Part shown: positions 9,263-17,855 of the stretch, one piece after another | How the letters are laid out: the number at the start of each line of letters is the position of its first letter | Numbering within the stretch: the first letter of the stretch is position 1 | Assembly (NCBI RefSeq): GCF_902506145.1 | Contig: NZ_LR733520.1 | Span: forward strand, 2,877,044-2,941,043 | Origin: Burkholderia sp. 8Y | GTDB taxonomy: Bacteria; Pseudomonadota; Gammaproteobacteria; Burkholderiales; Burkholderiaceae | Length of the DNA: 64,000 bases | Direction: 5' to 3' | Notes under the pieces: generated by a model | The model's database searches: none | The model's input: only the letters and a program-made list of their open reading frames with translations | What the model was told of the DNA's origin: nothing | Made by a program: the position numbers and the translations under genes

Positions 9263-9445
9263 ATGACGTATTTCACGATCAGCGACTTCATTCTGATCAT
9301 CCCGATGGCGCTTGCTGGCGCGCTGTTTCTCGGCGCTATTCCGTGCGCATCGCACTTCAGGAACAACGTGCTTCGAGCGTGCGGCGCACTCGTGGGCGTG
9401 CTCGTCGCGTTTCTGCTCGTGGAGGGCTTGCCCGCGCTGATATGA
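9263..9445 (+). CDS. Small two-helix membrane protein
   Basis: 60-residue product with two hydrophobic stretches (LIIPMALAGALFLGAI and ACGALVGVLVAFLLV) separated by a short polar loop with two arginines. The ATG at 9263 sits behind GGGAGACGCACC, a good ribosome-binding site. Its function is unknown. It precedes a convergently oriented hydrolase gene. Confidence 0.6.
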   Translation: MTYFTISDFILIIPMALAGALFLGAIPCASHFRNNVLRACGALVGVLVAFLLVEGLPALI

Positions 9446-9479
9446 CGGCGCGCGACATTCGCCGCGCGCCTTCCGCTAC

Positions 9480-10184
9480 TTACAGGTGCTGGCCGAGGAA
9501 CGTCAGCGTGCGGCCGTGCGCGAGCGCCGACGCCTTCGCGTTGTACGACGCGCGATCGCCGCAGTTGAAGCCGTGGTCCGCGGCCGGATAGACATATAGC
9601 TCCGAATCCGCGCGGCCCGCGAAACGCTGGCGCACCGCGTCGACGGCGTCGGCGGGAATGTGCGCGTCGAGTTCGCCGTAGTGGAACTGGATCGGCGCGT
9701 TCACCTGATCGGCCTTGTCCAGCTGATTCTGGATGCCGCCGCCGTAATACGCCACGGCCGCATCCACCGAACCTTGCGCAGCCGCGAGATACGCGAGCCG
9801 GCCGCCGAAGCAATAGCCGATCGCCGCGACCTTGCCGCTCACCTCCGGCAACGCGCGCAGGGCTTTTGCCGCTGCGCCGACATCCGCGACGGCGGCATCC
9901 ACGTTGGTCTTTTGCAGCAGCTCCATCGCTTTTTCACGATCCGCGCCTTCGTAACCCAGTTCGACGCGCGGCTGCGTGCGCCAGAAGACGTCCGGCGCCA
10001 GCGCGACATAACCATCGGCGGCGTATTGATCGGCGACGCTGCGGATATGCGCGTTCACGCCGAAGATCTCCTGGAGGATGATGACGGCGGGGCCCGTCCC
10101 CGACTTGGGCAGCGCGAGATAGCCCTGGAAGCTGCCGCCGTCGGCGGGAATGTCGATCCATCGGGAAGTCACGGTTACGGTCAC
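9480..10184 (-). CDS. Dienelactone hydrolase family protein
   Basis: 234-residue alpha/beta hydrolase. The nucleophile elbow is GYCFGG (cysteine nucleophile, as in carboxymethylenebutenolidase) near residue 118. The oxyanion-region motif is LQEIFGVN, and the catalytic aspartate (YGELDAHIP) and histidine (AADHGFN) follow in the usual order. The GTG at 10184 is chosen because AAGGAG lies 7 nt upstream. The upstream in-frame extension to 10499 has no domain content. Its role is probably hydrolysis of dienelactone-like or other ester substrates; no aromatic-degradation neighbours are present. Confidence 0.88.
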   Translation of the reverse strand: MTVTVTSRWIDIPADGGSFQGYLALPKSGTGPAVIILQEIFGVNAHIRSVADQYAADGYVALAPDVFWRTQPRVELGYEGADREKAMELLQKTNVDAAVADVGAAAKALRALPEVSGKVAAIGYCFGGRLAYLAAAQGSVDAAVAYYGGGIQNQLDKADQVNAPIQFHYGELDAHIPADAVDAVRQRFAGRADSELYVYPAADHGFNCGDRASYNAKASALAHGRTLTFLGQHL

Positions 10185-10709
10185 GTCGAAGCTCCTTGCT
10201 TGGTTGACTGATGAGAACGCAGGCGAGTGAGTGTGCCAGCTTTCCCTTTCAGTCGCCTGAGCGCGGTCCGTCGTTGCCGGTTTGCAGGCACGGCGATTGA
10301 CGAGGCAGGCGATTTTTAGAGTCCACTGCCTAAAAACACGCGTTAAACGGCTTTTGAAACCGGCTAATGGCGAAGGAGGGCGCGGGATTATCGGCGGACT
10401 TGCGAAAGAACTAGAAGGCCGGCCAAAGCCGGGCTTCTCGGCGCGATCGCCACCACAAACGCGCGGCGTTCTCAACTGGCCGTTAATCGGTAGTCGCACC
10501 AGTATCTTAAAAAACTTCCCTAAATTAATTTGACAACTCTACACTTCTCGCGCGGTGCGGATGGCGGCTGCCACAAACAGCCGGCCGGAAGGACTTGCCA
10601 AGTGCAATACGATGCATCCGGCGTGGTCGTCCACGGGACTGAGCGATCGTGATGAAAGACGGGGCACAGGGCGATTACGTTGTTTTTGGGACCGAAACTG
10701 GAGACTTAC
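10185..10709. other. Intergenic region upstream of the LivK-like gene
   Basis: No credible gene. An AT-rich stretch at 10,500-10,545 probably holds the promoter of the substrate-binding protein gene. A 7-bp inverted repeat (TTTTTAG at 10313-10319 and CTAAAAA at 10330-10336, 10-nt spacer) could be an operator for the divergent hydrolase or the binding protein. No canonical promoter pair was clear to me. Confidence 0.4.
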
Positions 10710-11855
10710 ATGAATACCAAGCTTCACAAAGTGTTGCCGATCAGCGCCGCAGCCGTGCTGTTCGCTACGTTGGCAACGTCCGCAGCAGCCGACCAGGTCG
10801 TGAAGATCGGTCACGTCGCTCCGCTGACCGGCGGGATCGCTCACTTGGGTAAGGACAACGAAAACGGCGCGCGGCTCGCAGTCGAAGAGATCAACGCCAA
10901 GGGTCTCACCATCGGCGGCCAGAAGATCACGCTGCAACTGGACCCGCAAGACGATGCAGCCGACCCGCGTACCGCCACGCAAGTTGCGCAGAAGCTCGTC
11001 GACGACAAGGTTGTCGCAGTCGTCGGCCACCTGAACTCCGGCACGTCCATCCCGGCATCGAAGATTTATAGCGACGCGGGCATCGTCCAGATCTCGCCGT
11101 CCGCGACCAACCCGACCTACACGCAGCAAGGCTTCAAGACGACGTACCGCGTCGTCGCGACCGACGCGCAGCAAGGCCCGGCGCTCGCGAACTACGCGGC
11201 CAAGAACCTGAAAGTGAAGAGCGTCGCAGTCGTCGACGATTCGACCGCCTACGGCCAGGGTCTCGCGAACGAGTTCGAGAAGACCGCGAAGTCGCTGGGT
11301 CTGAAGGTCGTTTCGCACGACGCGACCAACGACAAGGCTGTCGACTTCCGCGCGATTCTGACGAAGATCAAGGGCGAGAACCCCGACGCCGTGATGTACG
11401 GCGGCATGGACGCGACCGGCGGCCCGTTCGCGAAGCAGGCGAAGCAGCTCGGCCTGCGCGCCAAGGTGCTCGCGGGCGACGGCGTCTGCACGGAAAAGCT
11501 GGCCGACCTGGCCGGCGACGCGACCGACAACGTCGTGTGCTCGGAAGCAGGCATGGCGCTGGAGAAGATGGAAGGCGGTCAGGCGTTCGCCGCGAAGTAT
11601 CAGAAGCGTTTCGGCCAGCCGATCCAGATCTACGCGCCGTTCACGTATGACGCGGTGTACATCATCGTCGACGCGATGAAGCGCGCGAACTCGGTCGATC
11701 CGGCCAAGATTCTCGCCGCGATGCCGAACACGGACTACAAGGGCGTGATCGGCCAGACGACCTTCGATTCGAAGGGCGATCTGAAGCACGGCGTGATCTC
11801 GCTGTATGACTACAAGGCAGGCAAGAAGACGCTGCTCGACGTCGTCAAGATGTAA
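10710..11855 (+). CDS. Branched-chain amino acid ABC transporter substrate-binding protein (LivJ/LivK-like)
   Basis: 381-residue periplasmic binding protein of the Leu/Ile/Val type (type 1 periplasmic-binding fold). A Sec signal peptide is clear: basic MNTKLHK, hydrophobic core, and an AxA-type cleavage site before DQVVKIGH. Mature-domain signatures are GHVAPLTGGIAHLG and ENGARLAVEEINAKG, SPSATNPTYT (ligand-binding loop), and VVDDSTAYGQGLANEFEK. The ATG at 10710 is preferred over an earlier in-frame codon because it starts the signal peptide. No permease or ATPase genes follow, so it stands alone and must use components encoded elsewhere. A strong terminator follows. Confidence 0.93.
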   Translation: MNTKLHKVLPISAAAVLFATLATSAAADQVVKIGHVAPLTGGIAHLGKDNENGARLAVEEINAKGLTIGGQKITLQLDPQDDAADPRTATQVAQKLVDDKVVAVVGHLNSGTSIPASKIYSDAGIVQISPSATNPTYTQQGFKTTYRVVATDAQQGPALANYAAKNLKVKSVAVVDDSTAYGQGLANEFEKTAKSLGLKVVSHDATNDKAVDFRAILTKIKGENPDAVMYGGMDATGGPFAKQAKQLGLRAKVLAGDGVCTEKLADLAGDATDNVVCSEAGMALEKMEGGQAFAAKYQKRFGQPIQIYAPFTYDAVYIIVDAMKRANSVDPAKILAAMPNTDYKGVIGQTTFDSKGDLKHGVISLYDYKAGKKTLLDVVKM

Positions 11856-11877
11856 TCGCAGTCGGGCGCGAGCCCAC

Positions 11878-11914
11878 AAAAACGCGCGGACTTCGACGGT
11901 CCGCGCGTTTTTTT
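11878..11914. terminator. Rho-independent terminator
   Basis: An 11-bp GC-rich stem (AACGCGCGGAC with GTCCGCGCGTT) is followed by a run of T. It lies 23 nt after the binding-protein stop and runs into the stop codon of the convergent MFS gene. It probably works for both directions. Confidence 0.9.
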
Positions 11915-13196
11915 ATATCCTCAGCCGCCTGAGAAGGCGCGGGCCGATCAGCGCGATCGCCGCGCAGCACGCCGCCACGACGCACAAGCCGATGGGCAGC
12001 GTGCTCACCTGCGCGACGCCGCCGATCAGCACCGGCCCGAGCAGCAACCCAAAGTAGGCCAGCCCCGCAACCTGCGCGAGCCCTTCGGCAGCGGTGACGC
12101 CTTCCACGCGCGCCGCCGCCGCGAAGAGCACCGGCATCATGTTCGCGAGGCCGAGGCCCATCAGCGTGAAGCCGGTCATCGTGACGATGGCGTTCGGGAG
12201 CACCAGCGCCATCACCATGCCGACGAACGCCAGTCCCGCGCTGCCGAACACGAGCTGCGGCGCGCCGAAGCGCGCACGCACCGCATCGCCGCCGAAACGC
12301 CCGGCCGCCATGCCGCCGGAGAACGCGGCGTAGGCGGCGCTTGAGAGCGACGGCGACGCCTCGACCACGTCGCGCATATAGACGGTGGCCCAGTCGTACA
12401 TCGCGCCTTCCGCGATCAGCGCGACGAGCGCCATGCCGCCCAGCGCCCAGAGCGCGGCCGACCGCCAGCGATTCGACGACGAAGCCTTCGCGTGTGCCTC
12501 GTGATGCGGCACGTGCGGCAGGACCGAGGGCATCGACACGAGCAGCACGACGAGACTCGCGCCCGCCGCGAGCGCCAGATGCGCGGCTGGCGCAAGCCCG
12601 TGCGCGATGAGCGCGCCGCCGGTCGCCGCGCCCGCCATCCCGCCGATGCTGAACGTGCCGTGCAGCGACGACATGATCGGCCGCGCGAGCGCCTCTTCGA
12701 CCGCGCTCGCCTCGGCGTTCATCGCGACATCGAGCGTGGCCATGCCGGCGCCGAACGCCGCGAGCACGATCAGCAGCAACCAGAACGACGGCACCACGAG
12801 AATCAGCGCGCCACACACGGTCATCGCGATGCCGCCCGCCATGCACGCTGTGCGCGTGCCGGCGCGTGCGATCCACGATCCGGTGGTGAGCATCGCAAAG
12901 ATGGAGCCGCCGGCCACCGCGAACAGCGCGAGCGACAACATGCCGGGGCTGAGCGCGAACTTGTCGCGCACGGTCGGAACGTGGACGCCCCACGACGCGT
13001 ACATCATGCCGGCGATGAAGAACACGGCCATCGTCGCGTAGCGGGCGCGCTGGCGTGTGGCGTGAGGCAGGCTGCGGTGCACCGCGAGCGATGGATTGGA
13101 CTCGCGGGCGGAAGAAGCGGAAGTCGAGTCGGACACGGTTGAGCCGTTAGAAGGAGTGGCGCGTGGCGGCATTGACGCGGGACAACCGCCTAGCAT
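11913..13196 (-). CDS. MFS transporter (YbjJ-like)
   Basis: 427-residue major facilitator of the YbjJ/FsrC-like type. About 12 helices start after a polar, serine-rich N-terminus of 50 residues. Features include GMMYASWGVHVPTVRDKF in helix 1-2, GAGMATLDVAMNAEASAVE (helix 4-5 region with the DVAMN motif of this subfamily) and SLHGTFSIGGM. The start at 13196 has an AAAGGCGG sequence just upstream; an ATG 24 nt further in is an alternative. The substrate is unknown. It converges on the LivK-like gene. Confidence 0.85.
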   Translation of the reverse strand: MLGGCPASMPPRATPSNGSTVSDSTSASSARESNPSLAVHRSLPHATRQRARYATMAVFFIAGMMYASWGVHVPTVRDKFALSPGMLSLALFAVAGGSIFAMLTTGSWIARAGTRTACMAGGIAMTVCGALILVVPSFWLLLIVLAAFGAGMATLDVAMNAEASAVEEALARPIMSSLHGTFSIGGMAGAATGGALIAHGLAPAAHLALAAGASLVVLLVSMPSVLPHVPHHEAHAKASSSNRWRSAALWALGGMALVALIAEGAMYDWATVYMRDVVEASPSLSSAAYAAFSGGMAAGRFGGDAVRARFGAPQLVFGSAGLAFVGMVMALVLPNAIVTMTGFTLMGLGLANMMPVLFAAAARVEGVTAAEGLAQVAGLAYFGLLLGPVLIGGVAQVSTLPIGLCVVAACCAAIALIGPRLLRRLRI

Positions 13197-13297
13197 GCCG
13201 CCTTTCGCGAGAGCTTACGATTCTATCGAACGGCCAGGAGACACGCTCGCCGCGCTGATTTACCATTTTCGGCAGTTCATCCGACCGTCGAGTTTTC

Positions 13298-13963
13298 ATG
13301 AATATTCCGCCGCAAGCGCCGCTTCATCTGCTGCACCGAGTTTCGGAAGGGACACTCGCGACTCATTCGCGCGATCCGGCCGGCTTTCCGTATCCGACCG
13401 CGTTGCCGTTCGCGCTGACCGCGCGCCATTCGCCGATGCTGCTCATCAGTTCTCTCGCGGAACACACGCGCAATCTGCAAGCCGATTCGCGCGCCGGTTT
13501 TCTCGTGGCGCATGCGAATAACGCGGGCGTGCTGGAAGGTCAGCGGCTGACTTTGCTCGGCACCTTCGAGCCTGCCTTGAAAACGGACCACGAAGCACTG
13601 TCACGCCGATATCTGCGCTATCACCCGGATGCAGCGCGCTATCTGGAATTGGGTGACTTCGCTTTCTGGATAATGTCGCCGCAGCGGATGCGCTTTATCG
13701 GGGGCTTCGGCGCAATGGGCTGGCTCGACGGCAGTGAGATTGATCCACTCGAACCGTTGAATGGCGACGAAGAATCTGCGCTTTGCGCCTTTTCCGACAC
13801 TTATTCGGGCCGGCCAGCCGACATCCGGATATTGGGGATAGACCGTTATGGTTGCGATTTCGTCGAGTCCGGCACGCGCAATCGTTTTACGTTCGATAAA
13901 CCGAAGCTCGGCGTGGAAGACTTGAAAGCCGCACTCATAGACTGTTTCGAACGCCACGCGTAA
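13298..13963 (+). CDS. HugZ-family / pyridoxamine 5'-phosphate oxidase-like protein
   Basis: 221-residue protein with an N-terminal split-barrel FMN-binding-like domain (LLHRVSEGTLATHSRDPAGFPYPTALPFAL, LLISSLAEHTRNL, LTLLGTFEP). A C-terminal DUF2470-like part follows (GVEDLKAALIDCFERHA). This two-domain layout is that of HugZ heme utilisation proteins and related PPOX-fold oxidoreductases. Heme use is therefore plausible but not proved, and no heme uptake genes are adjacent. It is divergent from the MFS gene. Confidence 0.82.
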   Translation: MNIPPQAPLHLLHRVSEGTLATHSRDPAGFPYPTALPFALTARHSPMLLISSLAEHTRNLQADSRAGFLVAHANNAGVLEGQRLTLLGTFEPALKTDHEALSRRYLRYHPDAARYLELGDFAFWIMSPQRMRFIGGFGAMGWLDGSEIDPLEPLNGDEESALCAFSDTYSGRPADIRILGIDRYGCDFVESGTRNRFTFDKPKLGVEDLKAALIDCFERHA

Positions 13964-14191
13964 CGCGTGTGGAACGAAGCGCCCGGCTTGCGCGCGGGAA
14001 ACTGTGCGCAAGCGAAGAAAGCGGGCAGAAAGTTGCCATGAGATGAGAATTTCTCCCGGACGCGGAAGTCCTGTTTCCATTTCATGCGAATCTCACGTCT
14101 ATCGGACATCGAAATGCATTTTACGCCAGTACGTCAGATTTCTTAGCAGCAGAGGAAGTCGGCAAATGTTACGAGTAATTAGCGAATAGGC

Positions 14192-14238
14192 GTTAATCAC
14201 ATTTCTTCTATCGGTCGATTAACGGAAATGTGTTAATC
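14192..14238. promoter_or_regulatory. Inverted repeats (operator-like) upstream of the H-NS gene
   Basis: An imperfect inverted repeat has arms GTTAATCACATTTC (14192-14205) and GAAATGTGTTAATC (14225-14238). A further GATTAAC (14217-14223) lies inside the spacer, so the GTTAATC word occurs three times within 47 nt. A TATACT -10-like box at 14257-14262 follows, about 60 nt before the H-NS-type gene. This looks like a regulator or autoregulation site; the binding protein is unknown. The rest of 13,964-14,319 shows no gene. Confidence 0.5.
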
Positions 14239-14319
14239 TGCTATCCAGTCCGAGGCTATACTGATAACCAAAGAGCGAGCACCCGACTCGCAAGCCAATA
14301 CACAACTTAGGGATTTGCC

Positions 14320-14622
14320 ATGCCTTCATACAAGGAATTGCTCGCACAGCGCGAGTCGCTCGAGCGTCAGATCGAAGAAGCAAAGTCGCGCGAATACGCC
14401 GAAGTACTTAATGAGATCAAGCAGAAAATGGCCGACTACGGCATCACGCTTCAGGAATTGGCCGGTGGCCGTGGTGCGAAGGCCGCTAAGGCATCGCGCA
14501 GCCGCACGGGTGTAGCGCCTAAATATCGCGATCCTGAGAGCGGCAGCACGTGGTCCGGTCGCGGCAAACCGCCGAAGTGGATTGCAGGTCAGGACCGTGA
14601 TAGTTTCCTGATCGGCAAATAA
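14320..14622 (+). CDS. H-NS family nucleoid protein (short Burkholderia type)
   Basis: 100-residue H-NS-like protein. An N-terminal coiled coil (residues 1-45, MPSYKELLAQRESLERQIEE onward) serves oligomerisation. A basic linker (GAKAAKASRSRTG) follows, and the C-terminal DNA-binding domain contains YRDPESGSTWSGRGKPPKWI, the variant of the TWTGRGRxPxW minor-groove hook seen in beta-proteobacteria. It probably silences AT-rich, transferred DNA such as the island in this window. The ATG at 14320 sits behind a weak AGGGATTTGCC site. A terminator follows at once, so it is monocistronic. Confidence 0.93.
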   Translation: MPSYKELLAQRESLERQIEEAKSREYAEVLNEIKQKMADYGITLQELAGGRGAKAAKASRSRTGVAPKYRDPESGSTWSGRGKPPKWIAGQDRDSFLIGK

Positions 14623-14645
14623 GCCACGCGCCAGTCAGGAATCGA

Positions 14646-14674
14646 AAAGGCCGCGCCAAAGGCGCGGCCTTTTT
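14646..14674 (+). terminator. Rho-independent terminator of the H-NS gene
   Basis: An 11-bp stem AAGGCCGCGCC / GGCGCGGCCTT with a 3-nt loop is followed by T5, 24 nt after the stop. Confidence 0.92.
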
Positions 14675-14812
14675 CTTGCCGGTGTGCCATTGTTCCATCA
14701 CGTTGCGTTAATCGCTCGATGCGCATCCGCCGCGTTATTAAGTCGTTGATTTAAAAGCGGAAGCTTTCCTGGACTGATAAACTGCCGTCAGTTGGGTTTC
14801 CGGGCACATTAC

Positions 14813-15991
14813 ATGACACTTTCAGCGGCGCACGCATCTGAGAAGCACGACGTTGCGGTCCGAACGACATGGACGAGTATCGCGCTTAACAGCGGACTGA
14901 CTACTGCACAGCTCGCGGTCGGTCTGATTGCGCATTCGCAGGCGTTGATTGCAGACGGTGTCCATTCGCTTGCCGATATCGTTTCCGATCTCGTCGTTTT
15001 GATTGCGAACCGAAAGGCGGTCGCTGTGCCCGACGTCGATCACAACTACGGCCATAGCCGTTACGAAACGGTCGCTTCCCTATTTCTCGGGGGATTGCTG
15101 CTTGCAGTCGGCGTGGGAATGTTATGGCGTGCGGGCACACGGATCATGAATCTGGCCGATATACCGCCTGTCCATGCGAGTGCCCTCGTCGTCGCCATGA
15201 TCGTCCTCGTCTCGAAAGAGGTGCTGTTTCGCTATATGCTGCGCGCGGCTGAACGCGTGCGGTCTGCCATGCTCGTCGCCAATGCGTGGCATGCGCGCTC
15301 GGATGCCGCTTCTTCGCTTGTCGTCGCGCTCGGCATCGTCGGCAGTATTGCGGGCTTTCGAATTCTCGATCCTATTGCCGCCGCGCTCGTCGGGTTCCTG
15401 GTCGGGAGAATGGGATGGACTTTTGCCTGGGATGCGCTGCAAGACTTGTCGGACCGCGCGCTCGACGAGACGACCACCGCCGATTTTCGCGGCATTTTAC
15501 TGGGCACGCCCGGCGTGCGCGACGTGCACGATTTGCGCACGCGCAAAATGGGCGATCTCGCCATCGTCGATGCCCATATTCTCGTGGACCCGCTGATCTC
15601 CGTTTCGGAAGGGCATTACATCGCCGAGTCGGCGCGCGCCCATATCCTGGCCGATTCCCGCGTCATCGATGCGCTCATTCATGTCGATCCGGAAAGCGAT
15701 GCCGTGAATCCGTTGCCCGGCAATTTTCCGCTCCGTTCCACCGTGATGAAAACAGTGAGTGCCGCGTTGTCGGAGCAAGGCTTATCCGTCGATACGCTGA
15801 ACCTTCACTATCTGAAGCGCGGTTTCGACGTGGAAATCGTTCTGCCGGTCGCGACTGGAAACGAGACCGCGCCGCGACTCGCCAATCTGAATCTGGAGGC
15901 GCTCAGGCAACGGCTCGGCGCGCGTCAGGTTCGCGTGACGCAAGCGGTGAAACTGGCCGCGCCTCAGCCCGCGAAAAACGCGTCCGAGTGA
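14813..15991 (+). CDS. Cation diffusion facilitator family metal exporter
   Basis: 392-residue CDF-family transporter. The zinc-site residues of TM2 and TM5 are visible as DGVHSLADIVSD and HARSDAASS (HxxxD). A NYGHSRYET loop lies between TM2 and TM3. The cytoplasmic C-terminal domain contains LRTRKMGDLAIVDAHILVDP. A second C-terminal region (from about residue 300, SVDTLNLHYLKRGFDVEIVLPV) is longer than in FieF. Probable substrates are Zn, Fe, Co or Ni; the sequence does not decide which. The ATG at 14813 is preferred to a TTG 21 nt upstream. Confidence 0.9.
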   Translation: MTLSAAHASEKHDVAVRTTWTSIALNSGLTTAQLAVGLIAHSQALIADGVHSLADIVSDLVVLIANRKAVAVPDVDHNYGHSRYETVASLFLGGLLLAVGVGMLWRAGTRIMNLADIPPVHASALVVAMIVLVSKEVLFRYMLRAAERVRSAMLVANAWHARSDAASSLVVALGIVGSIAGFRILDPIAAALVGFLVGRMGWTFAWDALQDLSDRALDETTTADFRGILLGTPGVRDVHDLRTRKMGDLAIVDAHILVDPLISVSEGHYIAESARAHILADSRVIDALIHVDPESDAVNPLPGNFPLRSTVMKTVSAALSEQGLSVDTLNLHYLKRGFDVEIVLPVATGNETAPRLANLNLEALRQRLGARQVRVTQAVKLAAPQPAKNASE

Positions 15992-16006
15992 GTGGCGCGT
16001 CCGCTT

Positions 16007-16477
16007 TCAGAGCGGCAATTGCGTATCGAATTTGATTTCCCGGAGCACGACACTCGTGCGGACCTGCGCGACCGCCGGAATCTTGAAGATGCGATCGTGA
16101 AGAAACGCGTCGTACGCCTTGATATCCGGCGCGACGATTTTGAGTATGTAATCGGATTCGCCCGTCGTGCTATAGCACTCGGTCACTTCGGGACAAGTCG
16201 CAATCTCGCGCTCGAACTGCTCGACGCCGCCTTCCGTATGGCGCGTCAAATGAATATGCGCGAGCGCGCAGACATGCAGGCCGAGCTTTTCGCGGTCGAG
16301 CAGTGCCGTGTATCGCTGAATGACGCCGGACTGCTCCATGTCCTTAATGCGGCGCCAGCACGGCGTACTCGACAGCCCGACCTGATCGGAGATTTCCTGA
16401 ACGGAGCGCCGCGCATCCAGTTGCAGAAGACGCAGGATTTTTTGTGAGAATGTATCGAGAGTCAACTGCGCCTCCAT
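16007..16477 (-). CDS. Lrp/AsnC family transcriptional regulator
   Basis: 156-residue Lrp/AsnC regulator. The N-terminal winged HTH reads DARRSVQEISDQVGLSSTPCWRRIKDMEQSGVI, and the C-terminal RAM domain has CYSTTGESDYILKIVAPD. The ATG at 16477 (MEAQLTLDTFSQKIL) gives the normal family length; an upstream in-frame ATG at 16531 would add 18 residues. The target is unknown. The CDF gene next to it is convergent, so the two are not co-transcribed. Confidence 0.92.
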   Translation of the reverse strand: MEAQLTLDTFSQKILRLLQLDARRSVQEISDQVGLSSTPCWRRIKDMEQSGVIQRYTALLDREKLGLHVCALAHIHLTRHTEGGVEQFEREIATCPEVTECYSTTGESDYILKIVAPDIKAYDAFLHDRIFKIPAVAQVRTSVVLREIKFDTQLPL

Positions 16478-16560
16478 TCGGTCGCGATCTGACTCCAATG
16501 GTAGAGGCCCCCGAAAGGATGCGCAATGCAACGCGGGCGCTATGAGGGAGATTCCCTAAC

Positions 16561-17214
16561 TCACGCGCCTGCGAGCGGGGTTTTACCTTCCGGAAGACTT
16601 TCCGTCGGCTCGTCGGCGCTGGCCGCTTCCTGCTGCGATGCCGCTGCCGCCTGCGAGGCGCGCAGATCGGCGAGCATGTTGCAGAAGAGCGCGCCTTGCT
16701 CGATGGCGTCGTCGAGCGCAATGTGCGTGTGCGGCAGGTCGTCGAACCAGTGCTTCGGCAGGCGCGGCTTGATCGCCTTGCGATACGGCAGGCCGGTGAT
16801 GGCGAACGCGAGCGTCTTCATGTCCAGCGCGGACCACGAGAACGGGCAGCGTTGGGCGAAGCGCATCATGTACCAGAACATATGGGTGAAATCGAAGCCC
16901 GCCGGATACGCGACGAACACCGGCTTGCCCGGCAGCGCCTCGACCCATTCGACGTACTTCACCAGCGCGACCTCCGGCTTCTGCAAATCGGTCCGGCACG
17001 CGGCCCACGCCTCGGGCTGCGTCTTCCACCACGCGGCCTGCACCGGATGCGGCGCCGCGCCTTCCAGCGTTTCGAGATTGGCGGAGAACGTCGCGATGAG
17101 CTGCTTGTCCGCCGTGTACGCCGCCGATGCGAAACTCAGCATCGAATGCGGGCCGGGAATGGGGCCATCTGCTTCGACGTCGGTGCTGACGTATATTTCC
17201 GGAATCGCGTTCAT
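16561..17214 (-). CDS. DEDD-type 3'-5' exonuclease-like protein
   Basis: 217-residue protein. It starts with a beta-strand and acidic motif YVSTDVEADGP, which fits exonuclease motif I (DxE). It ends with HTHIALDDAIEQGALFCNML, which fits motif III of DEDDh exonucleases (HxxxxD). The middle has AYPAGFDFTHMFWYMMRF, which fits motif II. The C-terminal 25 residues are alanine/glutamine rich. The start at 17214 overlaps the stop of the upstream metallo-hydrolase gene (ATGA), so the two are translationally coupled. The substrate is unknown. Confidence 0.8.
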   Translation of the reverse strand: MNAIPEIYVSTDVEADGPIPGPHSMLSFASAAYTADKQLIATFSANLETLEGAAPHPVQAAWWKTQPEAWAACRTDLQKPEVALVKYVEWVEALPGKPVFVAYPAGFDFTHMFWYMMRFAQRCPFSWSALDMKTLAFAITGLPYRKAIKPRLPKHWFDDLPHTHIALDDAIEQGALFCNMLADLRASQAAAASQQEAASADEPTESLPEGKTPLAGA

Positions 17215-17855
17215 GCGGCGACTCCATCGCGCACGAACGGATTGGTGCGGCGTTCCTCGCCGAATGTCGATGCGGGACCGTGACCGGGAACGAACGTGAC
17301 ATCGTCGCCGAGCGGCCACAGTTTCTCGCGTATCGAACGGAGCAGTTCTGCGTGATTGCCGCGCGGAAAATCCGTTCGGCCGATGGAGCCGGCGAACAGC
17401 ACGTCGCCGACGAACGCCACACGATGCGCCCGGCTAAAGAACACCACATGCCCCGGCGTATGACCGGGACAGAAAAACACCTCCAGCGTCTCGTTGCCGA
17501 ACCGGACGTTCTCGCCGTCTTCGAGCCATCGGTTGGGCGTGAAGACCTGCGCGTTCGCAAAGCCAAACCGCTGCGATTGCGCCACCAATTGGTCGATCCA
17601 AAAAGCGTCTTCCTTCTGCGGACCTTCTATTTGCACGCCGTAATGAACCGCCAGCGCCTTCGCTCCGCCGCAATGGTCGAGATGACCATGCGTCAACAGG
17701 ATTTTCTCGACCGTCACGCCCTGCCGATCCACCTCCGCGATGATCCGCTCGATATCGCCACCCGGATCGACGACCGCCGCGCGCCGCGTCGCCTCGCAGA
17801 CGACGATGGAGCAGTTTTGCTGAAACGGCGTGACGGGAACAAGAGTGACTTTCAT
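17211..17855 (-). CDS. MBL-fold metallo-hydrolase (YcbL/glyoxalase II-like)
   Basis: 214-residue metallo-beta-lactamase fold hydrolase. The metal motif THGHLDHCGG appears near residue 55. CPGHTPGHVVF supplies the next histidine, VGDVLFAGSIGRTDFP supplies the bridging aspartate, and VPGHGPASTFGEER is the final histidine motif. The short length, lacking the HAGH C-terminal domain of GloB, places it with the YcbL group of type II glyoxalase-like enzymes. It heads a two-gene operon with the exonuclease-like gene. Confidence 0.88.
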   Translation of the reverse strand: MKVTLVPVTPFQQNCSIVVCEATRRAAVVDPGGDIERIIAEVDRQGVTVEKILLTHGHLDHCGGAKALAVHYGVQIEGPQKEDAFWIDQLVAQSQRFGFANAQVFTPNRWLEDGENVRFGNETLEVFFCPGHTPGHVVFFSRAHRVAFVGDVLFAGSIGRTDFPRGNHAELLRSIREKLWPLGDDVTFVPGHGPASTFGEERRTNPFVRDGVAA

